A stretch of DNA of 47,683 nucleotides from Mesorhizobium sp. Root102 (GCF_001425625.1 NZ_LMCP01000025.1:1-47683); one strand, 5' to 3'. Counted from the first letter of the stretch, positions 16,519-25,964 are shown. The notes: a model not told the origin generated them from the letters alone. Made by a program: numbers and translations.

Positions 16519-17654
16519 GGACCCACCCCCTGCCGCTCGTGTGTCGCCATGGCCGTTTCGATGTCACCTGGCTCGATGGTGACAATGGCGTCGCGGTCGG
16601 TATTTCCGACAGCCTTTGCCGCGAGTCGCATGGCCTGCGCCTCGCGCGTGTTTTCCCAAAGCGTGCGGATTGCGCGGGCATTGCCAAAGGACATTTGGCC
16701 CGAGGACATTTGGTCCGACTTTTTGTCCCCACCCCGCTCCGCCTCCATGCGGACGCAGGCGAGGGTGGCCTGGCCATCGGCCGCGGCGTCGAGCACAAAG
16801 CCTTCGCGGTTGACGAGATCGCGAAAAATCCCCGCCAGCTCTTCAGCCGAATAGTCTTCGAACATGATTGTCCTGGTGAATCGGGAGCGCAGGCCGGGAT
16901 TTGCTTCGAGGAAGCGGCGCATTTCGCCGGTATAGCCGGCGGCGATGACACACAATCGATCCCGATGGTCCTCCATCAGCTTCAGCAGCGTGTCGATGGC
17001 CTCGCGGCCAAAATCGTTTTTTTGGCCCTCCGGCGCCAGCGCGTAGGCTTCGTCGATGAACAGCACACCATCAAGGGCGGCCTCGACGGCTTGCCGCGTC
17101 AGAATAGCGGTTTGTCCGATATAGCCGGCAACAAGCTGGCTGCGGTCGACCTCGACGACATGGCCGGATCTGAGCAGGCCGAGTGCGAACAGAATCTCGC
17201 CCATGAGACGCGCCGCCGTGGTTTTCCCGGTCCCAGGATTGCCGAGGAAGATCAGATGCAGGCTTGGGGGTGCGGCATTGATGCCGTGGCGCTGGCGTTC
17301 CTGCTCGGCCTGCAGCACTGCGACCAGTTTCCTGACCTCCGTCTTGACGGAGCGCCACCCGGTCATCGCGTAGAGTTCGGCCAGCACGTCATCGAGCGGC
17401 CGATGTTTTGCTGGACGGACCGGCAGAGACGGTTTCCGTTCAACGCCTGCTTGCGCGTCCCATTCACCCTTCGAGAATTTCCGCGCTAGCGGCGCGCCAT
17501 ATTTCTCGGCATGCGCCAACCGCCAGCCCATGACGGTAAGCGCGACGACCAGGATGACGCCGGAATAGGTTTCCAGGAGGGCGAGCACGACGATCAGGAC
17601 GGCAAGGCCAGGGATGATCGGAGCCAGAATGCGCTGCATCTCTTGCCGCCTCAA
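16515..17654 (-). CDS. Membrane-anchored AAA+ ATPase (CbbX/SpoVK-like)
   Basis: A 379-residue protein. The N-terminus has two hydrophobic stretches (IIPGLAVLIVVLALLETYSG and VILVVALTVMGW), then a CbbX/SpoVK-type AAA+ core: Walker A FLGNPGTGKTTAARLM, a pore-loop region with VAGYIGQTA, Walker B GVLFIDEAYALAPEG, and sensor/Arg-finger ANPGLRSRFTRTI. Near the C-terminal helical domain it carries a short imperfect duplication (QMSSGQMSFG). It is the second gene of the coupled traG cassette. CbbX-type ATPases remodel partner proteins; remodelling of a transfer component here is inference. Confidence 0.85.
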   Translation of the reverse strand: MRRQEMQRILAPIIPGLAVLIVVLALLETYSGVILVVALTVMGWRLAHAEKYGAPLARKFSKGEWDAQAGVERKPSLPVRPAKHRPLDDVLAELYAMTGWRSVKTEVRKLVAVLQAEQERQRHGINAAPPSLHLIFLGNPGTGKTTAARLMGEILFALGLLRSGHVVEVDRSQLVAGYIGQTAILTRQAVEAALDGVLFIDEAYALAPEGQKNDFGREAIDTLLKLMEDHRDRLCVIAAGYTGEMRRFLEANPGLRSRFTRTIMFEDYSAEELAGIFRDLVNREGFVLDAAADGQATLACVRMEAERGGDKKSDQMSSGQMSFGNARAIRTLWENTREAQAMRLAAKAVGNTDRDAIVTIEPGDIETAMATHERQGVGP

Positions 17655-19699
17655 CTGGACTGAGCCTGGGGCGCGAAACGGTTCCGCTCTACCTTGGCGA
17701 CCATTTCCGGCCGACGGAAATAGATGGCGCGGCCGCAGCGCAGCGGTCTTCTACCCTGGACGAAGACGAATTGCTCGTCGGCCCTGGCGTCGGAGAGGAT
17801 TTCCGAGACCGTCGCCAGCCTTCGGCCGCGTTCGGATTTTTGCTCCGACGCACCAGTGGAGGCGGTGCCGATCTCGAGGGGCCTTGCGCTCTTTCCGCGG
17901 TTTTTTGTCTCGGAGCTCAGCACCACGCCGTGTTCGCCGAGCGCTTCGGAGACAGCGCGCGCCTGTTCGAGCGAGCCGATCGCGGCGTAGGATCGCCAGG
18001 AAGCGCTTTCGAACCAGGCGCTCTTGCCGCCGTCGCCCCATTGTTCTCGGAGCTGACCTTCGGACTGATAGAGCATGGTAAGCGTGATGCCGTATTTGCG
18101 GCCGGCATCGCGGGCGCGGGCCAGTGAGGTCATGTAACCGAGACGCGCGACCTCATCGAGCAGGAAGACGACGCGTCCGCCGGGTAAAACGCCGTCGGCT
18201 TCATAGACGGCATTGAGCAGGGATCCGACCACGACACGGGCGAGCGCCGGTGTTGATTCCAGCACCTTCATCGGGATGTTGATGAACAGGTCGAGATTGC
18301 CGGCGACAAGGTCCGACGTCTTGAAACTGTTTCCGGACACCAGTTTGGCGTAGGCGGGATTGGCGAGCCATTCGGTCTGCTCGCTCATGTTGCCGTAGAC
18401 GCCGGAAAAAGTCTCGGCGACCAGTCCCATCAACTGGCCGGCAAGATGGCGGGCGCGATGCGAGGACGAATGTTCAAAAATGCGCGCCAGTTCGTCCCGC
18501 ATTTTCTGCTCCGGTAGGGCGAGACGTTGCGCCAGGCTGACGAGATTGCGTTCGTCGTCGGACAGATTTTTGTCGAAGACGATGTCGGAAAGCAGGGCTT
18601 CGACGATGGCCTTGCCACGGCCCTCGAAAAAGGCTTTGCCGGAGGCGCCATGCGGCGCGTCACGGGTGGCTGAAACTTTCTCGCCGCAAATCCAGTCGAC
18701 GACCGAGCGGATGTCGCCGTCGATGAGCGGCGAACTTTTTATCAGCCAGTCGAGCGCATTGAAGGGGCCGGTGCCCTTCATAGGATCGATTGAGATGACG
18801 CGCCGGCCCATCGCCGTGCGCGCGCCGGTCAGCATCGGCGCGAGCTCGGAGGAGGGATCGAGGGTGACGATCGGGCCACGCCAGGTGAGCAGCGTCGGCA
18901 CGCAGACGGAGACGGTTTTGTAGGCGCCCGATCCGGCGAAGACGAGACCATGAGTGCCGCCCCAGGAGAGGTCGAAGGTGAGCAGAGGCGACTTGCCGCC
19001 CTTGCCCCAGCTTTTTGGATCGCCGGGATCGAACTTTTGGCCGCGCCGGGTCGGCGCATCCTGATCGACGCGGTAGGCTTCGCCGAGGACGACGCCGCCG
19101 AGATCTTTTGTGCCCGGTGACGTGTTGGCGCCACCAAAGAGGTTTTGCGCTTCGCGAATGTCCATCCAGTCGGCGTGGCCAAAGATGTCGGACGATGCGC
19201 GCTCGACCGGTTTGACGTCGTGGGCGCGCAGTGATTTGCCCATCAGCATCCTGATGCCCGCCATGGTGGCGAGAAAGCCGACGACGGCGGCGTAGAAGAC
19301 GGACATATCCGCCGTGTTCAAAATGGTGAACCATGAATAGGCCGGGCGAAGTTCGAGCAACCGTGTCGACTCAGGCCAGACGGTGAGAACAGTTGCGGCT
19401 ACCATGCCGAGCACGCCGGCGATCGCCGTGGCCGGCAGCGCCAATCCTGTTCGGCGCAGAAGCAGCGCGGCGCTCATGGTCGCGGCCGGACCGATGAGCG
19501 CGACCGAGGGCCATGCGGAATAGGCCAGACGATAAAGAATCGAGGAGGTTGGCAGGCCGCCCAGATACCAGCCGATCAGCAACTCGCTCCACAGCGCATG
19601 GGCATAACGCCAGGCCGGGTACCAGATGACGAGCGGCAGGATGGCGACGGCTGCCTTGAACAATGTCTTGATGAGATCGTAGGACAGCCGCCCGAACAT
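17651..19699 (-). CDS. traG: TraG/VirD4-type coupling protein
   Basis: A 682-residue type IV coupling protein that would link the relaxosome to the transfer channel at the inner membrane. Several N-terminal membrane spans occupy residues 12-150. Walker A is FAGSGAYKTVSV (about 256-262), with the VPTLLTW stretch after it; Walker B is VVFLLDEVARLG (about 511-517). The C-terminus has EQFVFVQGRRPLRCGRAIYF. It starts 37 bases after traD and overlaps the AAA ATPase gene by 4 bases. The usual VirB/Trb channel genes are not in this window. Confidence 0.9.
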   Translation of the reverse strand: MFGRLSYDLIKTLFKAAVAILPLVIWYPAWRYAHALWSELLIGWYLGGLPTSSILYRLAYSAWPSVALIGPAATMSAALLLRRTGLALPATAIAGVLGMVAATVLTVWPESTRLLELRPAYSWFTILNTADMSVFYAAVVGFLATMAGIRMLMGKSLRAHDVKPVERASSDIFGHADWMDIREAQNLFGGANTSPGTKDLGGVVLGEAYRVDQDAPTRRGQKFDPGDPKSWGKGGKSPLLTFDLSWGGTHGLVFAGSGAYKTVSVCVPTLLTWRGPIVTLDPSSELAPMLTGARTAMGRRVISIDPMKGTGPFNALDWLIKSSPLIDGDIRSVVDWICGEKVSATRDAPHGASGKAFFEGRGKAIVEALLSDIVFDKNLSDDERNLVSLAQRLALPEQKMRDELARIFEHSSSHRARHLAGQLMGLVAETFSGVYGNMSEQTEWLANPAYAKLVSGNSFKTSDLVAGNLDLFINIPMKVLESTPALARVVVGSLLNAVYEADGVLPGGRVVFLLDEVARLGYMTSLARARDAGRKYGITLTMLYQSEGQLREQWGDGGKSAWFESASWRSYAAIGSLEQARAVSEALGEHGVVLSSETKNRGKSARPLEIGTASTGASEQKSERGRRLATVSEILSDARADEQFVFVQGRRPLRCGRAIYFRRPEMVAKVERNRFAPQAQSS

Positions 19700-19736
19700 T
19701 TGTTGTCCCCCGCGTCAGTGCCAATGGCCGTTCGGA

Positions 19737-20243
19737 TCAAGATTTTGTGCCGCGCCCGCGATCGGACTCTGTCGTGGGATGAACGCGCCGCACACTGCCG
19801 CTCTGTTCCGCCGCAAGTGCCGCGACGACGTCGTGATCCGCCAGCCCTTCCCAGTGCTGCATGACTTTGTTCCAGCGCAGGCCGGCGCCACGCAGGCGGG
19901 TCGCGAATGGGGTTGGCAGCGGAGCGGGGAAGATGACGGTCAACGGTTCGTGTGGTGCGTCCTTGCCGACCGTTTCTTTGTCCAGCGCGGTTTTGCCGAC
20001 CTTCGTCCACCCGGCGATTTTTGCCCTGTCGCCTGCGTCAGCAGCAAGCGACAACAACCCACCATAAAGGGCGGTTTCTTCCAGGTCCAATAGTCCGGCG
20101 CGTTCGATGAGGGTTCCGGCTTCAACAAGGCGGCGGGTGCGCTGCTTGCGTTCGTCCGCCTTGAGTTTTGCTTCCTGCTCGGCGAGTTTCGCCCGCTGCT
20201 GCTCCAGGCGGCTCATGCGTTCGGCAAGCGAGGTGCGGGCCAT
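19737..20243 (-). CDS. traD: TraD-like relaxosome accessory protein
   Basis: A 168-residue protein starting at ATG 20243, opposite traA. The N-terminus is a charged coiled coil (SRLEQQRAKLAEQEAKLKAD), followed by the TraD-type segment RRLVEAGTLIERAGLLDLEE and ALYGGLLSLAADAGD. The remaining ~70 residues (LPTPFATRLRGAGLRWNKVM, then QHWEGL) are an added domain not found in the short Ti TraD. Divergence from traA with the gap between them copies the Ti-plasmid layout around oriT. Confidence 0.72.
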   Translation of the reverse strand: MARTSLAERMSRLEQQRAKLAEQEAKLKADERKQRTRRLVEAGTLIERAGLLDLEETALYGGLLSLAADAGDRAKIAGWTKVGKTALDKETVGKDAPHEPLTVIFPAPLPTPFATRLRGAGLRWNKVMQHWEGLADHDVVAALAAEQSGSVRRVHPTTESDRGRGTKS

Positions 20244-20492
20244 GACGAGGATCTCCGTTTTTCTCCGTCCGCCAAGCCCGACGGGACTTTGCCAGCCGAA
20301 GCGAGGCTCTGCAACCCCCTTTTGTATGCGCCACGGGGCTGCAACCAGCGCCGCACGCTGCTTTCCGCAGTTACGAATTCTGCCAGATCGCCGCTGCTTT
20401 GTCCACCCGAGAGCCGTGAACTTAACCAGACGCAATATGCATTCTTCGAATGCTTGCTTGCGCCAGCGCTCGTGTGGTGGCATTCTACGGCA
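20244..20492. other. Candidate origin of transfer (oriT) between traD and traA
   Basis: This 249-bp divergent gap lies between relaxosome genes, where Ti-type elements keep oriT. Visible structure: GCAACC repeated at 20311-20316 and 20341-20346, a CCCC...GGGG inverted pair flanking TTTTGTATGCGCCAC (about 20320-20334), whose TGCGCC core resembles MOBQ-type nick regions, and AT-richer sequence towards traA. It must also hold both promoters. The nick site itself is a guess. Confidence 0.5.
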
Positions 20493-23400
20493 ATGGCCAT
20501 CGCTTTCGCCCGTGCCCGCTACATCTCCCGCTCCGACGGCGGCAGCGCGGTGCGCTCGGCCGCCTATAACGGCCGCGAGGCGATCAAGGCGCAGCGCACG
20601 GGGGAGGTGTTTTACTTCAAGCACCGCGAGGCGCCGGAGCATCACGAGGTGCTGTTGCCGGAAGGAGCGCCCGCGGAACTGGCGTCAAGCGATGCGCTGT
20701 GGAACGCGGCCGAGGCCATGGAAAAGCGCAAGGACGCGCAGCTGGCGCGTGAGCTCGTGCTGGCGCTGCCGGCCAATCAGGAGCTTGATCATGACGACCG
20801 AGTCGAGCTGGCGCGGTCTTTTGCGCTGGAGCATTTTGTATCGAAGGGGCTGGCGGTGCAGCTCGACGTTCATGCGCCGCATGGAGCGGAGAGCGAAGGG
20901 GAGCGCGCCAACTATCATGCGCATCTTTTGATCACGACGCGGCGGCTGGACGAGAACGGCTTTGCGGCGAAGAAGGCGCGTGATCTCGATCCCGTCATCA
21001 AGCGGGGCGGGGGCCGGGCGATCGTGGCGGAGGGCGAAGCCTGGGGGCAATTGTGGCGCGATCATCAGAACCGGTACTTTGCCGAACAGGGGCTTTCGAT
21101 CCGCGTCGATGCGACAAGTGCGGTCCGCCAAGAGCATATCGGGCCGATCCGCATGCGCACGCCGGGCGCGGAGGCCAATGTGCGGGCCGAGCATATCAGG
21201 CGCGCCAACGAGGAAGCCGCGCGCGATCCGGACCATGTGCTGGCTGTCCTGACGCGCAACCAGGCAAGTTTTTCCGAATACGATCTCGACCGGCATCTAA
21301 AAAAACACATTTCCGACGAGGGCGAACGAGCGGATGTGAAGGGCAAAGTGCTCGGGCGTGACGATGTGCTAGCGCTGCATGACCGGGAGACAGGCGAGCG
21401 TGCAGGGCGCTGGACAACGCGGGTGGTGCGCGACCAGGAGATTTTGGCGCTTGCCGATGGACGGCGCGTGGCAGGAGGCGGGCATCGCGCTATCGGCGTT
21501 GGGGATCGGGACCGTGTAATGTCAGCGCGGGAACTGCGTGCGGATCAGCTTGCCGCGTTCGATCATGCGACTGGGTCCGGTGGGCTAAAAATAATCGAGG
21601 GGCGGGCCGGGACGGGAAAGAGTTTTGCACTTGGCTCCATCCGCGAGGCGCATGAGGCGGCGGGTTATCGGGTTGTCGGCCTGGCGCCAACCAACGCTGT
21701 CGCTCAGACCATGAAGGACGACGGTTTTGCCAGAAGCTCGACCGTTCATGCCGAGCTGTTCCGGCTGAAGAACGGACGCGCGCAGTGGGACCGGCGCACT
21801 TTGGTCGTGGTCGACGAGGCGGCGATGATGGACGCCAAGGTGACCGGCGAGGTGTTGCGTGAAGCGCGGCTGTCGGGCGCCAAGGTTGTGCTGACCGGGG
21901 ACGACCGGCAGCTCGGCTCGATTGAGCGCGGCGGGCTGTTCACAGAGCTGAAGAAGGAACACGGTTCGGCCGAGATCACCCAGGTCACGCGCCAGAAGGT
22001 CGACTGGCAGAGAGAGGCGGCGCGCGATCTTTCGGACGGTCGCTTCGAAGACGCGCTGCGAGCCTTTGCCAGAAACAAGGCGGTGGTGTGGACGTCTAAA
22101 CAGGATGAATTGCGAGAAAAACTGGTCGAGCGATGGGCGAAGGATGCTGCTTCCAATCCGTCGGCATCGCGGTTCGTGTTCGCCTATACCAACAAGGATG
22201 TCGATGCGCTGAACAAGGATCTGCGCGCGGTGCGTCGCGAGCGTGGTGAGATCGGCGAGGATTTTGTGTTTACGACCAAGCATGGCGAGGCCGCGTTCGC
22301 TGTCGGTGACCGGGTGCAGTTCACGGATACGCTGAAAGGCGCTGGCATCTACAACGGCAACGCCGGGACCATCACCGGCATCGACCGGAATTTTGGCCGC
22401 ATCGGTGTCGTGCTCGATTCAGCTGCGGGAAGGGAAGGACGAAAGATCGAGTGGTCTGCGTCGGAGTTTTCTGGATTCCGGCACGGCTATGCCGGCACGA
22501 TCTACAAAGGCCAAGGCAAGACGCTCGATCATACCTATCTCATGCACACGCATCACTGGCGCGCCGCCTCGAGCTATGTCGCGCTGACGAGGCAGCGTGA
22601 GAGCGCGACGATCTTCGTGGCGACGCAGACAGCCCGGGATCTGCGTCAGCTCGCCCGCCAGATCGGTCGCAACGAGATCAAGTCGGCGTCGGTGGCTTAT
22701 GCAACACGCGACGAGCTCAGCGCGGAACAACGGGCGAAGCTGGACGAGGGACGGGCGGCGGAGAATGCTCGGCCGGCGTTGCATGTTGGGCAAGTTCAGG
22801 ATGGCCGGGAAAAGGAGCAGCAGCCGATGGTTTCAGTTGTCGAAGAGGCACGCGCGGGTATGCGTCGGACAGATCCGCGCACACCGGAAATGCAGGCCGG
22901 CGCAATCGCTGGGCACGCGGAGAATCAGCGCCAGGGTACTGAGCATCGAGGCGCGACGCCTGAGCCCGTCGTGGCACAGAAGTCAAAAAAGGCAGGAGAC
23001 AGCGATCGTCATGGGCCTGCCGCCGATGATCGGGCCGTGGCGGGCAAGACCGAAGATCGGCAGGCTGTTCCAGATGCCAGAAATCAAGAGGCGTCGCTCA
23101 GCACCACAGCCAACCGGCCAGCGGACGTCAGGGTGATGATAGCTGCATTCCAGGATGTGAATGCTGATGGCGTGCGCCGCGACAGTTTTGGGCGATCGAT
23201 CGCCGAACGAAGCATCGCCGCCGCTGTCAGTCGCGATGCGGATGTACAGCGCGAGCGGGACGCTCGCTTGATCTATCTGGAGACCGCCTACCGTGATCCG
23301 AAATCCGCTGCGCGGCGTCTCGATGACATCATCGCGCGAGACGGTCCGACAAGTGCCGCACAACGGATATCGGCGGATGCAGAGCTGCTTGGCGAACTGC

Positions 23401-23939
23401 GGGGCAGGGAAGGGTTCTTCGCCGGCGCTAAAGCTCGTGACGAGCGGGAAGCCGCTCATAGAGCAAGCGAGGCGATCGGTCCGAACGTTGTCCGGACCGC
23501 CGAGTTCGAGAACCGGGCTGAACAATCCTATCGTGGCGAGGTCGAAAAGCAGATGAGGGCTGACGCGGTGGAGGTGAGGGATGTTTCGGATCGGGCGAAA
23601 GCCGCACTCGGAAAAATTGCAACGGCCAAGGATGATCGCGAGCGGGCCGAAGCCTCCAAGGCGATGTCAGCCGATCAGGAGGTCAGTCGGGAGATCGCCA
23701 CCTTCAGGAAATCGATTGAAGCCCGTTTCGGTGAAGACGGCGCACGCGAAATCGCTCGTGCGACAGCATCTCGTACGGCATTTGAACATCCGTCCGTGCC
23801 GAAATCCGAACAGGGCAGGTTGGGTGAGGCCGCCAGGCTCTATTCCGCGGCCCGATCTGGTGAAGTCGCGTCCAGGCAACAGGCCGAAACCGAACGTCTT
23901 GCGGCGCGAGAATCTCAGTCGCCACGGCTGAAACAGTAG
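20493..23939 (+). CDS. traA: Ti-type TraA relaxase-helicase
   Basis: A 1148-residue fusion. The N-terminal MOBQ relaxase has its catalytic Tyr in SAAYNGREA (about residue 25) and the metal-binding NYHAHLLIT (His 142 and 144). It is followed by a RecD/TraI-type helicase with Walker A IEGRAGTGKSFAL (about 370), Walker B VVVDEAAMMD (about 438), and the late SYVALTRQRES motif. The last ~300 residues are charged and helical and may hold the translocation signal or BID-like domain known from alphaproteobacterial TraA. It nicks oriT and unwinds the transferred strand. ATG 20493 (MAIAFARARY) is the canonical family start; the longer frame upstream crosses oriT. Confidence 0.93.
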   Translation: MAIAFARARYISRSDGGSAVRSAAYNGREAIKAQRTGEVFYFKHREAPEHHEVLLPEGAPAELASSDALWNAAEAMEKRKDAQLARELVLALPANQELDHDDRVELARSFALEHFVSKGLAVQLDVHAPHGAESEGERANYHAHLLITTRRLDENGFAAKKARDLDPVIKRGGGRAIVAEGEAWGQLWRDHQNRYFAEQGLSIRVDATSAVRQEHIGPIRMRTPGAEANVRAEHIRRANEEAARDPDHVLAVLTRNQASFSEYDLDRHLKKHISDEGERADVKGKVLGRDDVLALHDRETGERAGRWTTRVVRDQEILALADGRRVAGGGHRAIGVGDRDRVMSARELRADQLAAFDHATGSGGLKIIEGRAGTGKSFALGSIREAHEAAGYRVVGLAPTNAVAQTMKDDGFARSSTVHAELFRLKNGRAQWDRRTLVVVDEAAMMDAKVTGEVLREARLSGAKVVLTGDDRQLGSIERGGLFTELKKEHGSAEITQVTRQKVDWQREAARDLSDGRFEDALRAFARNKAVVWTSKQDELREKLVERWAKDAASNPSASRFVFAYTNKDVDALNKDLRAVRRERGEIGEDFVFTTKHGEAAFAVGDRVQFTDTLKGAGIYNGNAGTITGIDRNFGRIGVVLDSAAGREGRKIEWSASEFSGFRHGYAGTIYKGQGKTLDHTYLMHTHHWRAASSYVALTRQRESATIFVATQTARDLRQLARQIGRNEIKSASVAYATRDELSAEQRAKLDEGRAAENARPALHVGQVQDGREKEQQPMVSVVEEARAGMRRTDPRTPEMQAGAIAGHAENQRQGTEHRGATPEPVVAQKSKKAGDSDRHGPAADDRAVAGKTEDRQAVPDARNQEASLSTTANRPADVRVMIAAFQDVNADGVRRDSFGRSIAERSIAAAVSRDADVQRERDARLIYLETAYRDPKSAARRLDDIIARDGPTSAAQRISADAELLGELRGREGFFAGAKARDEREAAHRASEAIGPNVVRTAEFENRAEQSYRGEVEKQMRADAVEVRDVSDRAKAALGKIATAKDDRERAEASKAMSADQEVSREIATFRKSIEARFGEDGAREIARATASRTAFEHPSVPKSEQGRLGEAARLYSAARSGEVASRQQAETERLAARESQSPRLKQ

Positions 23940-23966
23940 GGAAGCGCCGGGGGGGGGCGGCTGTCG

Positions 23967-24287
23967 TTATCCCGTCGGCGTCGCAGGCCGCGGCGAATGA
24001 CTACTCTTTAAGCAAGGTGCTCGTTCATTGTCACAAATGGGAGAGCTGCAGATCAGCAATAGGCGAGTTGCCAAAGATGCTCTTGTACTCTCGGCTGAAC
24101 TGCGCGGGGCTGAGGTCGCGCGATGCACCTTCAGGAGCCGGGCGACCCTCGGCCGGCTTGATATCGTCGTTGATGAGCTGTCGCGCATGCGCGACCTGGT
24201 CGGGGGCGGGCAGGGGAAAGGGCAGGTGACAGTCCCAACCGCATCCCGCGCGCCTTGGCCGCGTCCGGCGCGGAGCCATCAAATAGC
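23967..24287 (-). pseudogene. AraC-tail and resolvase-tail remnants
   Basis: Leftward, 24120-24290 resembles the 3' end of the intact resolvase at 25366-25950 (APDQVAHARQLINDD in one frame, RVARLLKVHRAT in another), so it is frameshifted. Next to it, about 24040-24115 encodes LSPAQFSREYKSIFGNSPI, the second helix-turn-helix of an AraC-type regulator. Neither piece is complete. The segment after traA begins with a run of nine G (about 23949-23957). No functional gene is present. Confidence 0.65.
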
Positions 24288-25316
24288 TCAAACTTCGCTA
24301 AAGTCGTAGCGAAACCCGCGAACCTCCCAAAGCTCTGACAGGGTCGGGGTTTCTTTCAAAAATCGCAGAACCTTTCGAGCTGCGATCAAATTGTAGGGGA
24401 ACATTCCAATAGATGAGTGCCCACAATTCAGCCGCACGACCTCAGGCGGAAGATTGCACTTCGCCAGGAACTCAATGACACGCTCAGAGGCTCCTGGGCG
24501 CGCAACCGTATCGTCCCTACCGAGCAAGAACATCAAATCCAGATGAGGACGTGTAAGGCCGAAAAGATGCTTCTCTAGATCGATGAGCCCCCATGCGGTT
24601 CTTAGCCCTTCCAGTGACATGGACGGTTCAATACGACCACGTAAGGCCGTCATGGTCTCCGCAGTCCAGACGAGATCAGCAGGGCTTCCGGGCGATACCA
24701 TGAGAACCGCCTTATCAACCTTCTCCTCTTGGGCAGCGACGAGACCTGCAACAGTGCCACCCAAACACATCCCTACAACCGAGATTTTCTGATACCCCTG
24801 ACTATAAAGCCAACGAACAATCTTACGGCCATCTAGGACAGCCTGTCTCATCGACTGGACGGTGCGCCCTAAATTCGCGTTGAAAAGTTTTTCCTCAGAA
24901 TAGTCATTCGAACTCCGCCCAAAATGATACGGAAGTGTAGCTTCAATAATAGTTATGCCCTTTCCAGCAAAATATTTGGAAAACGCCGGATACCGGCTCC
25001 GAGCATACCAATGATGGAACACAACAAGCGCATGTTGTTTCAATCCACTGTCGGTAACAACGCATTCGAACGTGTTGTTCGCTTGGTCTTCAGTTGAAAT
25101 ATCAGATTGGAAGATAACACTGGCCCCTTCTTCCCTCAACGGAACAGCTGGCAATATCGGCGCGAAAAACACCTCGCCCTTGGAAATTTCATTGAAGGCC
25201 AATTCGTCAGAACCATCATCAGAAAATGGAATCGCCTTATCATGAATACGCCTCTGACGTTCTAATGATCTCAGGATGTGCTTACGATCATAGCGGCGCG
25301 CTAGATAGCGGAACAT
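24288..25316 (-). CDS. Alpha/beta hydrolase with Cys nucleophile elbow
   Basis: A 342-residue hydrolase starting at ATG 25316, which has a perfect ribosome site (AAAGGAGAG, read leftward). The nucleophile elbow is VVGMCLGGTVAG, with Cys where most members have Ser, as in dienelactone hydrolases. The acid is in FLLGRDDTVARP, the His in RLNCGHSSIG, and an oxyanion-type HHWYA precedes them. It also resembles ABHD18-like acyl hydrolases. Base composition is visibly AT-richer than all neighbours, and it sits between two resolvase 3' ends, so it looks like imported cargo. The substrate is unknown. Confidence 0.75.
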   Translation of the reverse strand: MFRYLARRYDRKHILRSLERQRRIHDKAIPFSDDGSDELAFNEISKGEVFFAPILPAVPLREEGASVIFQSDISTEDQANNTFECVVTDSGLKQHALVVFHHWYARSRYPAFSKYFAGKGITIIEATLPYHFGRSSNDYSEEKLFNANLGRTVQSMRQAVLDGRKIVRWLYSQGYQKISVVGMCLGGTVAGLVAAQEEKVDKAVLMVSPGSPADLVWTAETMTALRGRIEPSMSLEGLRTAWGLIDLEKHLFGLTRPHLDLMFLLGRDDTVARPGASERVIEFLAKCNLPPEVVRLNCGHSSIGMFPYNLIAARKVLRFLKETPTLSELWEVRGFRYDFSEV

Positions 25317-25365
25317 TTTCTCTCCTTTTTCTTTCATGAAACCAATGCTGAAATCCCGCCGTACT

Positions 25366-25950
25366 TCATTCACCAGACAAAGGGGCGGCTGGACATCCCT
25401 CCACACTATTTAGCGCCCGATAAAGGGTTGCTCGATGTACCTTCAGGAGCCGTGCAACCTCAGTCACTGGCTTGTCCTGGGCGATGAGCTGACGGGCGTG
25501 CGTGACCTGATCGGCCGATAGGGTAGGCGAGGGACCGAACCGCACTCCACGTGCCCTGGCCGCGATCCGGCCGGCGCTGGTGCGCTCCACGATCAAGGAT
25601 CGCTCGAAATCCGCAACGCCGGCGAACATGGTCAACACCATGCGGCCCGCCGGCATCGTCGTGTCGGCCCATGGCTCGGCCAAAGATCGCAAGCCGGCCT
25701 CGGCCTCCCTGATCCGCTCGGCAATGTCGAGAAGGTCGCGCGTCGATCGGGCGAGGCGGTCTAGCCTGGTGACCGTCACCACGTCGCCGGGGTGCAAATG
25801 GTTGAGGAGCTTCACCAGCTCGGGCCGATCGCGCTTTGCCCCGGAAACCTTTTCCTCAAAGAGGCGAATGCAGCCGGCCGAGCCAAGCGCTGCGCGCTGC
25901 TGGTCGAGATCCTGGCCCTGGGTGGAGACCCGGGCATAGCCAATCATCAT
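25366..25950 (-). CDS. Tn3-type serine resolvase / recombinase
   Basis: A 194-residue small serine recombinase. The catalytic domain starts MMIGYARVSTQGQDLDQQ (Ser at about residue 10), then TVTRLDRLARSTRDL with the active-site arginines, then MVLTMFAGVADFERSLI. The C-terminal helix-turn-helix is VARLLKVHRATLYRAL. The start is at the ATGATG (25950/25947) directly after a repeat array that could be its target. It would resolve cointegrates or invert DNA. No partner transposase is present. Confidence 0.92.
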   Translation of the reverse strand: MMIGYARVSTQGQDLDQQRAALGSAGCIRLFEEKVSGAKRDRPELVKLLNHLHPGDVVTVTRLDRLARSTRDLLDIAERIREAEAGLRSLAEPWADTTMPAGRMVLTMFAGVADFERSLIVERTSAGRIAARARGVRFGPSPTLSADQVTHARQLIAQDKPVTEVARLLKVHRATLYRALNSVEGCPAAPLSGE

Positions 25951-25964
25951 GGTTGCGGGTTTCC

